Positions 16,496 through 25,467 of a DNA stretch of 42,630 nt are shown here, in pieces. Below the pieces are notes generated by a model. It was not told the origin of the DNA. It made no database searches and saw only the letters and a program-made list of their open reading frames with translations. Numbering within the stretch: position 1 is the stretch's first letter; every line of letters starts with the position of its first letter. The stretch is from positions 3,509 through 46,138 of the forward strand of contig JAHEAD010000015.1 of NCBI GenBank assembly GCA_019721075.1. Reading direction: 5' to 3'. This stretch comes from Candidatus Sysuiplasma jiujiangense. GTDB taxonomy: Archaea > Thermoplasmatota > Thermoplasmata > Sysuiplasmatales > Sysuiplasmataceae. A program made the translations under genes and the position numbers.

Positions 16496-17164
16496 ATGGC
16501 AGAACCCATCCCCACAGATACCAGTCTGCATAGCCTTCCGCGTAATTTGCCGGCTCCCGAAGACGACGGAGCGGCTAAACACCTTCCAGGCATGGCTGTC
16601 CCCGAAATAGAGCTGCGCTCCACGTCCGGCAGACTGGTTAATGTGGGAAAAGCCGCAAAGAAGCTTTCTATTTTTTTCTTTTACCCCGCAACAGTTGCGC
16701 CGGGAATACCGATACCCGGTGAGTGGAGCGAAATACCGGGAGCAAGGGGATGCACGATCCAGAATTGCGCTTTCCGGGACGCCTACGAGGGTTTCAGAAA
16801 ACTGCGGTACCAGGTTTTCGGGGTAAGCGGTCAGGGACAGGGACCGGAAAGAGGCCTGGAGGAACAGATGGAGTTTTCCAGACGCGAAAATCTGCCATAC
16901 GAACTGCTGAACGATTCAAAGTTTGAGCTGGCAGATTCGCTGAGACTCCCCACTTTTGTTGCCAGACTGAAATTTCCGGAAGTTGTCTACGAAGGAAAGA
17001 AATATACATTCCCGCTGCAGAACCGCAGGCTGATCAAAAGACTGACAATTGTGGCATATGCCGGCCGCATAGAGAAGGTATTCTATCCAGTTTTCCCGCC
17101 TGACAGGAATGCGGCTGAAGTAATGGATTACCTTAAATCAGTGCGAAATGTGCGAAAGAATTAA
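16496..17164 (+). CDS. Thiol peroxiredoxin (AhpC/TSA, PrxQ-like)
   Basis: The 222-residue protein has the thioredoxin fold of the AhpC/TSA family: strand LSIFFFYPATVAPG, then GARGCTIQNCAFRD with Cys86 as probable peroxidatic and Cys91 as probable resolving residue (C-x4-C as in PrxQ/BCP types), and a late strand VFYPVFPPDRNA before the C-terminal helix. It should reduce hydrogen peroxide or organic peroxides in the cytosol. The first 30 residues are a Pro-rich tail without signal-peptide features. It is a single-gene transcript. Confidence 0.88.
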   Translation: MAEPIPTDTSLHSLPRNLPAPEDDGAAKHLPGMAVPEIELRSTSGRLVNVGKAAKKLSIFFFYPATVAPGIPIPGEWSEIPGARGCTIQNCAFRDAYEGFRKLRYQVFGVSGQGQGPERGLEEQMEFSRRENLPYELLNDSKFELADSLRLPTFVARLKFPEVVYEGKKYTFPLQNRRLIKRLTIVAYAGRIEKVFYPVFPPDRNAAEVMDYLKSVRNVRKN

Positions 17165-17219
17165 GGATGAAGCCGGGAGGGGGCAGTCGACACCTGCCTG
17201 CGTTGTTCCAGTCAGCAAA

Positions 17220-17723
17220 TCATTCATGTGCACGCGGGTTGTTATAAAACCATTGCATCGGAGGCGGCTCAATGTCATGCTGCCAGAGAAGCGCAATGAG
17301 TTCACCCATGTGATAGAGCTGCTCGGTGAAGGACTGCAACAGGCACTCTTCCACACTCAGCCTGAACTCTTTTCCGGCAGAGGTTTTCAATACAACGACG
17401 CGTGACAATGCCGCATCGTCGATCGACTGAAAAAACGCGTCCGTTCCCGATTCGACGCTTTGCATGTGTTCTGTCACTTCACCCATATCCGCGTAGCTTT
17501 CCCACTTCCTCCTTACGTAGCTGTCCTGCCGTCCTGTTATGACATAATTGACAATCCAGTCCTCGTTGTCGATCATGTGCAGCAGCACGTTTTTCATGCT
17601 GTAGAAGCTTGCCTCCATATTTTTCTCAACAACGTCGGCAGACAGTGTCGAGAGTTTTTCGGCAAAACGCCTCCTCACCATCCTTGCATAGTTTACAAGT
17701 TCACGCACGTCCGTCATCATCAT
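17220..17723 (-). CDS. DinB/YfiT-like metal-binding protein
   Basis: About 168 residues form a four-helix bundle of the DinB superfamily. The metal site is visible: His50 (LLHMIDNEDW) and the pair Glu135-x3-His139 (TEQLYHMGELIALLW), where Glu takes the place of the more common first His. Members include thiol transferases and proteins of unknown role. The start could be TTG 17726 or the run of ATGs from 17723. A TATA-like agtatatct at 17752-17760 favours a leaderless start here. It converges with the peroxiredoxin gene. Confidence 0.82.
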   Translation of the reverse strand: MMMTDVRELVNYARMVRRRFAEKLSTLSADVVEKNMEASFYSMKNVLLHMIDNEDWIVNYVITGRQDSYVRRKWESYADMGEVTEHMQSVESGTDAFFQSIDDAALSRVVVLKTSAGKEFRLSVEECLLQSFTEQLYHMGELIALLWQHDIEPPPMQWFYNNPRAHE

Positions 17724-17726
17724 CAA

Positions 17727-18072
17727 CCCAGGGCCGATCAGTTCAACCTTTAGATATACTGATGCCCGTTCCCGGAAATCGGGCCGGATACAACCGGGAA
17801 AATGTCATCCATTGCGAATACTGCCAAACCGCCATTTCCTTCCGCAGTTCCGTAACTGCCCTGGAATTCGGCCGCATTAGTCCATGCGCTTATCACGGTG
17901 CCCGCAGTCCTCGCTGCCCTCAGCAGGTCTGGAAAGAGACTGCGCTGAAAGAGCGATGAGGTGGACAGCGTTCGGTGTCGGCACTGAGAACTTAAAAGAT
18001 GTCGGACAAAAATGAGTAAAAATAGAAAATTAAGGGATTTAGGAAGTCATTTTTGGCTCTGGTGAATTAAAT
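17727..18072. other. Gap between DinB-like and pilin genes
   Basis: It holds the DinB-like promoter (17752-17760) at one end and, at 18008-18036, T-rich runs on the reverse strand that look like the transcription terminator of the pilin gene. The centre holds no recognisable gene. Confidence 0.5.
18008..18036 (-). terminator. Poly-T terminator of the pilin gene
   Basis: On the reverse strand three T-runs (ttttc, tttttac, tttttg) follow the pilin stop by about 35-65 bases, the usual archaeal termination signal. Confidence 0.5.
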
Positions 18073-18540
18073 TCATTGAAGAGTCGTGGAAACGAGTATT
18101 GACGAGCCATCGAGTATTTCAAAGGTGGTACCCGCTTGAATAAGTGCCGAACCAGCGCTTGAAATAGAGAAATAGTCTCCGGCTGACAGATCTGAACTAC
18201 CAGTTGCAACGTTCGTGAAATTCAGATAGACACTGTTTCCGTTTCCATGTGTATTCCAACTAGAGTACGCGTAAGTAGTTCCATTCAGTACAACTTTCAG
18301 ACCGGAAAGTGCAATGTTCGAAACAGTTACTTTATCCACCGTTACGGTCCAACTACCTGCACCATTATTTGTGGTCGTCAATCCCGCGCTGTTCGCCGTT
18401 CCCGGTGAGTGGGTGAACCCGCTCACCATCACATAAAGGACTGCAGCGAGCACGACTGTAATCGCCACCATCAATATGGTTGCAATGACAGGCGACACAC
18501 CGCTGTCCTTCAGTCTCTTTGCCATTTTCTTTGTATTCAT
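18073..18540 (-). CDS. Archaeal type IV pilin-like protein
   Basis: This 155-residue protein has a class III signal peptide: a basic N-terminus (MNTKKMAKRLKDSG) followed by VSPVIATILMVAITVVLAAV, the hallmark of archaeal pilins processed by a PibD/EppA-type peptidase before the hydrophobic helix. The rest is a small beta-rich domain full of Ser, Thr, Asn and Gly, with several N-glycosylation sequons, exposed outside the cell. No pilus ATPase or platform gene is nearby, so assembly must use machinery encoded elsewhere. A TATA-like cttttaatta lies about 50 bases before the start. Confidence 0.9.
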   Translation of the reverse strand: MNTKKMAKRLKDSGVSPVIATILMVAITVVLAAVLYVMVSGFTHSPGTANSAGLTTTNNGAGSWTVTVDKVTVSNIALSGLKVVLNGTTYAYSSWNTHGNGNSVYLNFTNVATGSSDLSAGDYFSISSAGSALIQAGTTFEILDGSSILVSTTLQ

Positions 18541-18995
18541 TTACTTATGTCCTGCAACTTACAGTTGCGAGGATTGAGTTTGCAGTTGTAATTAAAAGGG
18601 TTATCAGATGAATTGCTCATGTTGATATTCAGGGACAGACCTGCAACAGGCTTATTTTCGAAGCTGAGAATCGACTCACAAGATTAAAATAGAACAAACC
18701 GGGGAACCGTAAAGGTCGTTTGTCTTTGCTACAATTGCACAATAGCCTTCGCTTCATTTTTCCAAAATAAAGCCTGTTCTTTAACGTAGGCTGATTTTGA
18801 AGTTACTATGACAAATAAAGCCATGCAATTGCTATGCCAGGCTGACTGTCCACTCTGCACGATCTGAGTCTAGATCCTGCACCTATCAGATTATTGGGCA
18901 GCTCTTTGCTCAACCGTGTATGGTTTCTGGAAAGTAATATTCATTGCAACATGCAAAACCTCATCGTTCTAGCTGGAATTGTAATTTGAACCGAG
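18541..18995. other. Gap between the pilin and zinc-ribbon genes
   Basis: Upstream of the pilin start lies an inverted repeat GCAACT-TAC-AGTTGC (about 18554-18568) and a TATA-like element at 18588-18597 on the reverse strand. The rest is AT-rich, holds no coding frame I trust, and follows the stop of the zinc-ribbon gene. Confidence 0.5.
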
Positions 18996-20021
18996 TCAGT
19001 ATGTTACAAACTCATTGCGGCTTGTCAGCGTCGTGACGCTAATGAATGTATACTGTTTCAAATTGGAATTCACGCTTACCCATCCACTGCTGTAATGAAA
19101 TACTGAAACAGGTGTGTTGCCTGAGAAATTCCATTCGTCGGCAAACACAAGGACGGAGGATATTGGAGCTCCATCCACTTTATACGTTACCATAGACATC
19201 GTAAAATCATTCATATCGCCGCGGTACCATTCAGTCATTAACCCTGTGAAAAATGCTCCCTGCCCTGCCTTCTGGATGCCACCTGCAAAGTACGATGCGC
19301 CATATGCGCTTACGGTCTTGCTTGCGCCCGCGCTTGTATTCCAGTCATGCACTGAAAGAATGACATCACCTGCCGAGAAGCGCATACCGAGCTGAACGCT
19401 GTTACCATTGTTCACATTGGCACTGAGATCAATCAGGCCAATCGTGTCTGATGTACCGTTCGGAAAATAAACCTGATAAGCCATGTGGAATCCCTGATAA
19501 ATGACTGCAGTGTTCGCAGTCTTATTGACATCCCCGGGCCAGTTCCATGCGATGCCCACCTGATACCAGTAGCCTGCGCTCGACACGCCATTGAGGAGAT
19601 ATGAGGGTCCAAAGGCCGAGAAGTCATTTTGCGCCACCGCCGTAACATTCCAGGCGAGGGAGGAATAGTTGCTCTGGAATGCCTCGCCGATCTGCAGATC
19701 ATAATATGGAGCAGCGTTCTTGGGCAACTGAAGCGTACCGCCGTGAAACTCAAATAAAAGAACAAAATAGGAGAGGGAAAACAGCACGATAACCGCAAGA
19801 ACAACAACCACTGCGACAATTCCCACTTTCTTTTTCCTGCTCCAGCCCGGCCTTTGTTGCAGTGAAGTTATTCCCACATTTGACGATGGCATCGACATAG
19901 GTCTGACAGACTCACTTTTCGGCGCCTGCTGCACACCGGCTGATGTCTGCACAGGTGTTCCGCAGACAGTGCAGAATCTGGCGCCTTCTTCAATCGGACT
20001 ACCGCATTGCGTACAATACAA
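18996..20021 (-). CDS. Zinc-ribbon membrane protein with external domain
   Basis: The 341-residue product opens with a zinc ribbon (YCTQCGSPIEEGARFCTVCG), then a low-complexity linker, a basic patch (WSRKKK), and one membrane helix at about residues 67-90. About 250 residues follow as a large external domain rich in aromatic residues and N-glycosylation sequons. The ribbon should face the cytosol and the domain the outside. Proteins of this build are common in Thermoplasmata and their function is unknown. The start is TTG 20021, directly before the YCTQCG ribbon; a TATA-like gatatgatatc lies upstream. Confidence 0.75.
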   Translation of the reverse strand: MYCTQCGSPIEEGARFCTVCGTPVQTSAGVQQAPKSESVRPMSMPSSNVGITSLQQRPGWSRKKKVGIVAVVVVLAVIVLFSLSYFVLLFEFHGGTLQLPKNAAPYYDLQIGEAFQSNYSSLAWNVTAVAQNDFSAFGPSYLLNGVSSAGYWYQVGIAWNWPGDVNKTANTAVIYQGFHMAYQVYFPNGTSDTIGLIDLSANVNNGNSVQLGMRFSAGDVILSVHDWNTSAGASKTVSAYGASYFAGGIQKAGQGAFFTGLMTEWYRGDMNDFTMSMVTYKVDGAPISSVLVFADEWNFSGNTPVSVFHYSSGWVSVNSNLKQYTFISVTTLTSRNEFVTY

Positions 20022-20437
20022 CGCATATCGCCTGCTGGATAGATATCATATCTTTTGATAAGGATTTGTGCCGTAGTTACGTTTTTTGACACATAGTGCC
20101 TTAAAGCGATTGTGTAAAACTGTTGCTGTCGAATCAGCCTGGGAGTATTGATTATCCAGTTCTTCATAGAAATAGCCGGGTTTCGGGCACTTGCGCATTC
20201 GGCATCCTTCTGACAACATCGTTACTTTTCAGTCGTTCTTGATGGATGAAGGAGTCGTACCACTTCGCTTCAGCAAAAGCCAAGTCGAAAGCAGTTTTGA
20301 CAATGTGCATTTGGCGTGGCTATTCGATAACGAACAGCATGACTCTTTTCCCCGCCCCCCTGGAACTTTTGAAAACTGAAAGACTAAAAGAACAGCCGTG
20401 CATCCACTATGAAACAAATCAGAGGTGAAATCGAAGA
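20022..20437. other. Divergent gap before the catabolic region
   Basis: It carries the promoter of the zinc-ribbon gene on one side and the leader of the SMP-30 gene on the other. A ribosome binding site agaggtga (20421-20428) precedes ATG 20438. Short open frames inside have no family features. Confidence 0.5.
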
Positions 20438-21301
20438 ATGGCGGAAACCGTAGGAACGATAAAATGCACGCTGGCGGAGGGGCCTCTCTGGGACTCAAGA
20501 CAGAATGTGTTATACTGGGTGGATATCATTGAGGGAAGGATTCATTCGTATGACCCTGGTGCAAATGCCTTTAAGTCATACAGCGCTGGAAAGCTTGTCA
20601 GCTGCATCCTGCCAAGGCAGAAAGGCGGCTTCCTGATTGCCAGAGAACATACCGTCTATTCCTGGGATCCGCACAAAGTCCCTGAAAAGATGTTTTCAAT
20701 CGACAGCGAACCTTCCAATAACAGGTTCAATGATGGAAAATGTGACCCGGCGGGAAGATTGTGGATCGGAAGCATGGACATGGAGGAGAAGAGCGCCACA
20801 GGAAGCCTCTATATGATTGGAGAGAATCTGAAAATTGACAGGAAAGTTAGAGGACTCACAGTATCAAACGGACTTGCATGGTCCCCCGATAACACCAGGA
20901 TGTACCATGTCGATTCTCCGACAAGACGCGTGTTCAGATATCACTACGACCCCGGGAGCGGCAGGATTTCCGACAGGGAAGTATTCGTTGAAATCCCTGC
21001 AGGCGAAGGATTTCCGGACGGATTGACAACAGACACTGAAGGAAACGTCTACGTCGCTCAATGGGGAGGGTTCTGTGTTTCCGTCTGGAATTCCGGAGGG
21101 GAGCGCATCAGCAGGATTTCGATCCCTGCGTGCAATGTTTCATCATGCGCGTTCGGAGGGAGTGATATGAAGGATCTATATGTGACAACAGCTGCATACG
21201 GCCTGAGCAGGGAGCAATTGAAGAAGGAAAAATTCAGCGGAGCGATATTCAGAGAAAGAAGTGACATCCGTGGAACGGAACCGGACGCATTTGCAGGATG
21301 A
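20438..21301 (+). CDS. SMP-30/gluconolactonase family sugar lactonase
   Basis: The 287-residue six-bladed propeller has the metal-binding residues of the SMP-30 family: Glu14 (LAEGPLW), Asn98-Asp99 (NRFNDGKCD), Asn144 (SNGLAW) and Asp194 (FPDGLT). The spacing of Asn144 and Asp194 matches human SMP-30. The expected reaction is hydrolysis of an aldonolactone, the second step after oxidation of an aldose. It begins a same-strand series with a sugar kinase, an iron-sulfur pair and an SDR. The lactone it uses cannot be told from sequence. Confidence 0.9.
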   Translation: MAETVGTIKCTLAEGPLWDSRQNVLYWVDIIEGRIHSYDPGANAFKSYSAGKLVSCILPRQKGGFLIAREHTVYSWDPHKVPEKMFSIDSEPSNNRFNDGKCDPAGRLWIGSMDMEEKSATGSLYMIGENLKIDRKVRGLTVSNGLAWSPDNTRMYHVDSPTRRVFRYHYDPGSGRISDREVFVEIPAGEGFPDGLTTDTEGNVYVAQWGGFCVSVWNSGGERISRISIPACNVSSCAFGGSDMKDLYVTTAAYGLSREQLKKEKFSGAIFRERSDIRGTEPDAFAG

Positions 21302-21377
21302 ACTGCACTGTGGGCCTGCAGGCTGGACTTAACAGCTGCTAATTGAAAGCCTGAAAGCAGTTCCGTGTATTCGGGGA

Positions 21378-22397
21378 ATGAAATCGATGAAGTATGTTGT
21401 AAGTTCAGGAGAAATGCTTATTGATTTGACACAGTCCGGCGGGGGAGGGAGTGCCGTTTTTGAGGCGCATCCCGGCGGTGCTCCTGCAAACGTTGCTGTG
21501 GGTATAGCAAGGCTCGGCGGCAGATCGCGCTTTTTTGGAAAGCTCTCTTATGACTGGTTCGGCGATCTGCTTCTGCGGACATTGAAGAAAAATGGCGTTG
21601 ACACGGATTTTATTCCTGAACGCTCAGAGAGGCAGACAGCACTTGCAGTTGTTTCGCTTGACAAATCCGGAAACAGAAGATTTGCTTTTTACCATGACCT
21701 GAGTGCTGACACGCGGCTTACTCCGGGAGAGGTTTCAGGAAAGATGTTCGATGATGCATCCATTTTCCACTTCGGATCCGTCTCGATGGCTACGGATCCG
21801 CCAAGAAGCGCGATGGTCAGACTGGTTGAGAATGCAAAATCAGCGAAATGCCTGGTTTCATGCGATCTCAACATGAGAGAGGATTTATGGCCTGAGAAGA
21901 GGGATATAGGCACTGTAATGGAGTTTCTGCTGTCGAATTCGGATGTATTCAAGTGCAGCGAAGAGGAGCTTCACCTGCTGGAATGCGGACTTAAGAAAGA
22001 CGGATCACGCAAAAGTGGAGGCAATTACAGCGATCGCAGCATACGCAGATGTATAGACGAATTACTCTCTGCTGGCCCCGGAATGGTTATCGTCACACGA
22101 GGACGTGGAGGTGCGGTCGTTGGATGTGAAAACAGCATCGTAAGCGTTCCCGCTTTCCGGGTGAGAGCAGTGGACACGACCGGAGCAGGTGACGCGTTTA
22201 CCGCAGCGCTGCTCTATCGCCTTGTCAGGGACGGTTTTACAGATGCTTCCGGATTCAGCGTTTTGTCTGAGAGCACACTGACAGAAATTGGTCGCTTCTG
22301 CAATGCGGCCGCGGGTTTCAGCTGCATGCATTACGGCGGAATTGATTCCCTCCCCACAATCAGAGAGATATCAGAAATTCTGAAGACCGCGAAATGA
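21378..22397 (+). CDS. PfkB family sugar kinase
   Basis: This is a 339-residue ribokinase-fold enzyme. The N-terminal substrate motif GGAPANVAVGIARLG and the C-terminal ATP/anion-hole motif DTTGAGDAF with catalytic Asp272 are intact. The sequence pattern (GEMLIDL, ALAVVSLDKSGNRRFAFY, SCDLNMREDLWP) is of the fructokinase / 2-keto-3-deoxygluconate kinase branch. It would phosphorylate a sugar or keto-sugar acid made in this cluster. A second in-frame Met (21387) is an alternative start. It lies 76 bases after the lactonase. Confidence 0.9.
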   Translation: MKSMKYVVSSGEMLIDLTQSGGGGSAVFEAHPGGAPANVAVGIARLGGRSRFFGKLSYDWFGDLLLRTLKKNGVDTDFIPERSERQTALAVVSLDKSGNRRFAFYHDLSADTRLTPGEVSGKMFDDASIFHFGSVSMATDPPRSAMVRLVENAKSAKCLVSCDLNMREDLWPEKRDIGTVMEFLLSNSDVFKCSEEELHLLECGLKKDGSRKSGGNYSDRSIRRCIDELLSAGPGMVIVTRGRGGAVVGCENSIVSVPAFRVRAVDTTGAGDAFTAALLYRLVRDGFTDASGFSVLSESTLTEIGRFCNAAAGFSCMHYGGIDSLPTIREISEILKTAK

Positions 22398-22543
22398 CAG
22401 CTCATTCCCGTTTCGATACATGAGCGCTTTCCATGAGCAGTTTCTTCTGATGACTGTTGCAGCAGTCACTATCACTGCACTTAATGGAATTTCACATCAT
22501 GTAGATCATAAATTGTCGAATCAGAGCCGTCTAAAAACCATGG

Positions 22544-22551
22544 TTAAATAG
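22544..22551 (+). promoter_or_regulatory. TATA box of the lutA-lutB-SDR operon
   Basis: The sequence ttaaatag lies about 30 bases before GTG 22577 and 39 before ATG 22586, so the transcript probably begins close to the start codon. Confidence 0.6.
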
Positions 22552-22576
22552 TAAAATTAACTCTTCACCCCCGGCA

Positions 22577-23491
22577 GTGTTATTGATGTCTCCTGCAAAC
22601 GAGCAGCGCCTGAAGTCTCTGGTATTTTTGAAAAAGTTCGCATACGGCAATCTGATGAAAAATTATCTTCCGTTTCCAATGGATACAAAACTGTGTTCGG
22701 GATGGGCGAAGGGAATCCCGACGGAAGGTCCCACTGTAATCTATACATCCATGATGTACCAGATGGCACCTCTTTTCAAGAACTATGAGAAGATGCTTCC
22801 CACCATTTCAAAGATGAAGGGAATTTCACAGCTCGCAGGCATCGGGAAGTATTTTTACAGGCCATCAAAAACAGAGGTTGAGAGGGCATACCGCATCCTT
22901 AACAACATTGCAGCCATGCTTAGTAACTCAGGAGTACAGTTTGCATATCTGTATGACAGGGAGCCATACAGCGGGGCGCTGCTGCTTGAACTAGGCATGA
23001 TTGACGAATTCCGGGAATACGGAAAACGCCTGCTGGAATTCTTCGGAAGCAGGGGCATCACAAGACTGATAACAGTGGATCCGCACACGACAAATGCGCT
23101 GTCAAGGCTCAGGGAATACCATAAGTCCGACATTGAAGTTATCCCGTATCTCTTTCTTCTTAAGGGTGCAAGGGCGGAGGGTGAGTTTGTACTGCATGAT
23201 TCCTGCCTGTACTCGAAACACCTGAAAATGTACGAAAGCATCAGGCAGTTTATGAGGGACAGCGGCCTTAAGCTGAAGGAGGACAGAATGGTCACAGGCA
23301 GGGAGACTGCAATGTGCTGCGGTTCTCCCGTCGGTGTTGTGAATCCGGAGCTCAGCGGGGAAATAGCTGCCCATCGCGCAGTAAAACTGTCTTCTGTCGG
23401 GAGCAGGGTGATATTAATGTGCCCAATGTGCTATCAGAATCTTTCGCCACACATTCGGGATATTTCGGATCTGGCTGAGGTGATTCATTGA
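22577..23491 (+). CDS. LutA-like CCG-domain iron-sulfur oxidoreductase subunit
   Basis: The 304-residue protein has one complete cysteine-rich CCG site: HDSC, then MCCGSP, then MCPMC, of the kind found in LutA, GlcF and HdrB. The equivalent site in the N-terminal half is degenerate; where a GC(L) motif is expected the sequence reads YTSMMYQMAP. LutA with LutB and LutC oxidises lactate in bacteria; related proteins act on glycolate and other 2-hydroxy acids. The start may be GTG 22577 or ATG 22586. The stop overlaps the TTG start of the next gene by four bases. Confidence 0.85.
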   Translation: MLLMSPANEQRLKSLVFLKKFAYGNLMKNYLPFPMDTKLCSGWAKGIPTEGPTVIYTSMMYQMAPLFKNYEKMLPTISKMKGISQLAGIGKYFYRPSKTEVERAYRILNNIAAMLSNSGVQFAYLYDREPYSGALLLELGMIDEFREYGKRLLEFFGSRGITRLITVDPHTTNALSRLREYHKSDIEVIPYLFLLKGARAEGEFVLHDSCLYSKHLKMYESIRQFMRDSGLKLKEDRMVTGRETAMCCGSPVGVVNPELSGEIAAHRAVKLSSVGSRVILMCPMCYQNLSPHIRDISDLAEVIH

Positions 23492-24642
23492 TAAGTGAAT
23501 GGGATGTAGCGCTCGAAAGGTCGACAGTGAACAACGTTCCCGGGGTATGGAACGTCCTTGAGAGATACCCTTACATTGAAAGCATCAGGAAGAGTCTCCG
23601 GGAAGCGAAATTGAAGGTTATTGAAAACATGGACGTGTATCTGAAGCAGGCTATGGAGTCTGTCTCAAGGAGCGGCGGTAAACCGCATTTCGCAAGGAAT
23701 GCCGAAGAGGCCCTGAAGATAGTGGACGGCATAATAGGCGACAGCAAACATATCATCATGGGCAAGTCAAGCGTCGCATTTGAAATCGGCCTCAGAAAGC
23801 ATCTGGCTGAGACCGGGAGGGATGTGTGGGAAACAGACTTCGGCGAGCTGCTTCTTCAGATATCGAACGAGGAGCCGTCACATATCATAACAGTTGCGCT
23901 TCACATGACAAGGGAGGCTTTCGGCCGAAGCATACATGAAAAGCTGCAGAAATCGATAGACGAAAATTCGTCCGCTACGGACATGGCTGCCGTTGTAAGG
24001 TCGTTTCTCAGCGAGAAATACCAGAAGGCGGAGGTCGGAATAACAGGTGCAAATGCGGTTGCCGCTGATACAGGCTCCGTTGCACTCGTGGAGAATGAGG
24101 GCAATATCCGCATGACCACCGTAAAGCCGGCCGTTCATATCGTTGTGACAGGCATCGACAAAATTGTTCCGACAATGCAGGACGCATTCCATGAGATAAT
24201 GATCCAGTCCGCATATGCGGGTTCCTACCCTCCCACATACATCAATTTCACAACCGGACCAAGCTCAACGGGCGACATTGAATCTGAAATTGTGAGACCA
24301 GCTACAGGACCAAAGGAGGTTCATGTGGTCTTTCTTGACAACGGAAGGATGAAAGCTGCCGGAGACCCGGTTCTCAGGCAGTCTCTGTTATGCGTTAGGT
24401 GCGGAAGATGTTATTTTGCATGTCCTGTCTACGGCATACTGGGAAAGGACTGGGGAAAGCCGCCATACAGCGGGCCCACAGGTGTGATGTGGCATTCCAT
24501 CGTGACAGGCGACAGCTCATATGCGCACCTCTGCACTCATTCCGGAGGATGCAAGGAGGTCTGTCCGATGGATATAGACATACCGCGGGTAATGGAATAC
24601 CTCAAATGGAAGGATATGCAGGGAATGACAAAAGGAAAGTGA
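23488..24642 (+). CDS. LutB-like LUD-domain iron-sulfur protein
   Basis: The 384-residue protein has a LUD domain (residues about 60-280; GITGANAVAADTGSVALVEN, GIDKIVPTMQDA) and a C-terminal dicluster ferredoxin domain. The first cluster motif is complete (Cys302, 305, 308, 312 in CVRCGRCYFACP). In the second, CTHSGGCKEVCP, the second Cys is Ser352 between Cys349 and Cys355, so it may hold a three-iron cluster. A LutC partner is absent. The protein should pass electrons from oxidation of a 2-hydroxy acid together with the LutA-like subunit. The start is TTG, coupled to the gene before it. Confidence 0.87.
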   Translation: MISEWDVALERSTVNNVPGVWNVLERYPYIESIRKSLREAKLKVIENMDVYLKQAMESVSRSGGKPHFARNAEEALKIVDGIIGDSKHIIMGKSSVAFEIGLRKHLAETGRDVWETDFGELLLQISNEEPSHIITVALHMTREAFGRSIHEKLQKSIDENSSATDMAAVVRSFLSEKYQKAEVGITGANAVAADTGSVALVENEGNIRMTTVKPAVHIVVTGIDKIVPTMQDAFHEIMIQSAYAGSYPPTYINFTTGPSSTGDIESEIVRPATGPKEVHVVFLDNGRMKAAGDPVLRQSLLCVRCGRCYFACPVYGILGKDWGKPPYSGPTGVMWHSIVTGDSSYAHLCTHSGGCKEVCPMDIDIPRVMEYLKWKDMQGMTKGK

Positions 24643-24652
24643 AGGTGTACTC

Positions 24653-25435
24653 ATGGATGTTAAGGGAAAAATAGTCGTTGTAACCGGCGGCTCAAGCGGA
24701 ATAGGGAGAGCGATAGTTGAGGGTCTTATTGACGGCGGCGCAAAAGTGGTAACCTGCCATCGCGGGGATGAACAGGGAGCTGCGGAGCTTGCAGATTATG
24801 TGTCACGTAAAGGGCATGCGGCAGATTTCGAGATTGTTGACGCCGATGTATCAAAAAAGGGGACATCGGAATTGCTTCGGAAAGCTGCCGTGGATAAATT
24901 CGGTGCGCTTAACGGCTGGGTCAACAATGCTGCAATACAGATACTGTCAAGGTCTGAGGAACTGAGCGAAACTGAGTGGCACAAAATACTTTCTGTAAAT
25001 CTCGATGGCTATTTCTTTGGCTGCCAGGCGGCTGCCCGGCACTTCATAGCTACGGGCTCTTCGGGCAGCATTGTCAACATTACATCCGGCGTAAATCTCC
25101 TTGCTGTCAAATTTCTGGCCGCATACACGGCATCCAAAGGAGCGGTTGCGTCGCTCACGAGATGCCTTGCAGTCGAATGGGGACGATACGGCATCAGGGT
25201 CAATTCACTCGCGCCCGGGGCCACCGACACGCCGCTGAATAAAACACTCTATACCCCCGAGGTGAGGAAGACATACAACGACAGGATACCGCTGGGGCAC
25301 ATTGCGTTGCCGGAAGAAATTGCCGATGCGGCAATTTTTCTCATTTCGGATGCAAGCAGGTACGTGAGCGGTCACGAACTTGTTGTTGACGGGGGCCTCA
25401 ATTACAACGGCACCGTTTATCAGCCGCTCGGATAG
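24653..25435 (+). CDS. Short-chain dehydrogenase/reductase (SDR)
   Basis: This is a classical SDR of 260 residues: nucleotide motif TGGSSGIG (about residues 11-18), NNAA, the catalytic Ser in NITSGVN, Tyr-x3-Lys in YTASKGA, and the C-terminal VSGHELVVDGG. It oxidises or reduces a sugar-type alcohol with NAD(P). A ribosome binding site (aaggtg) sits in the ten-base gap after lutB, so it belongs to that operon. The position fits a sugar dehydrogenase acting before the lactonase, but the substrate is not readable. Confidence 0.9.
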   Translation: MDVKGKIVVVTGGSSGIGRAIVEGLIDGGAKVVTCHRGDEQGAAELADYVSRKGHAADFEIVDADVSKKGTSELLRKAAVDKFGALNGWVNNAAIQILSRSEELSETEWHKILSVNLDGYFFGCQAAARHFIATGSSGSIVNITSGVNLLAVKFLAAYTASKGAVASLTRCLAVEWGRYGIRVNSLAPGATDTPLNKTLYTPEVRKTYNDRIPLGHIALPEEIADAAIFLISDASRYVSGHELVVDGGLNYNGTVYQPLG

Positions 25436-25467
25436 GGTAGGCATAGGGGCGTCTGTTCCCCGCCCTT

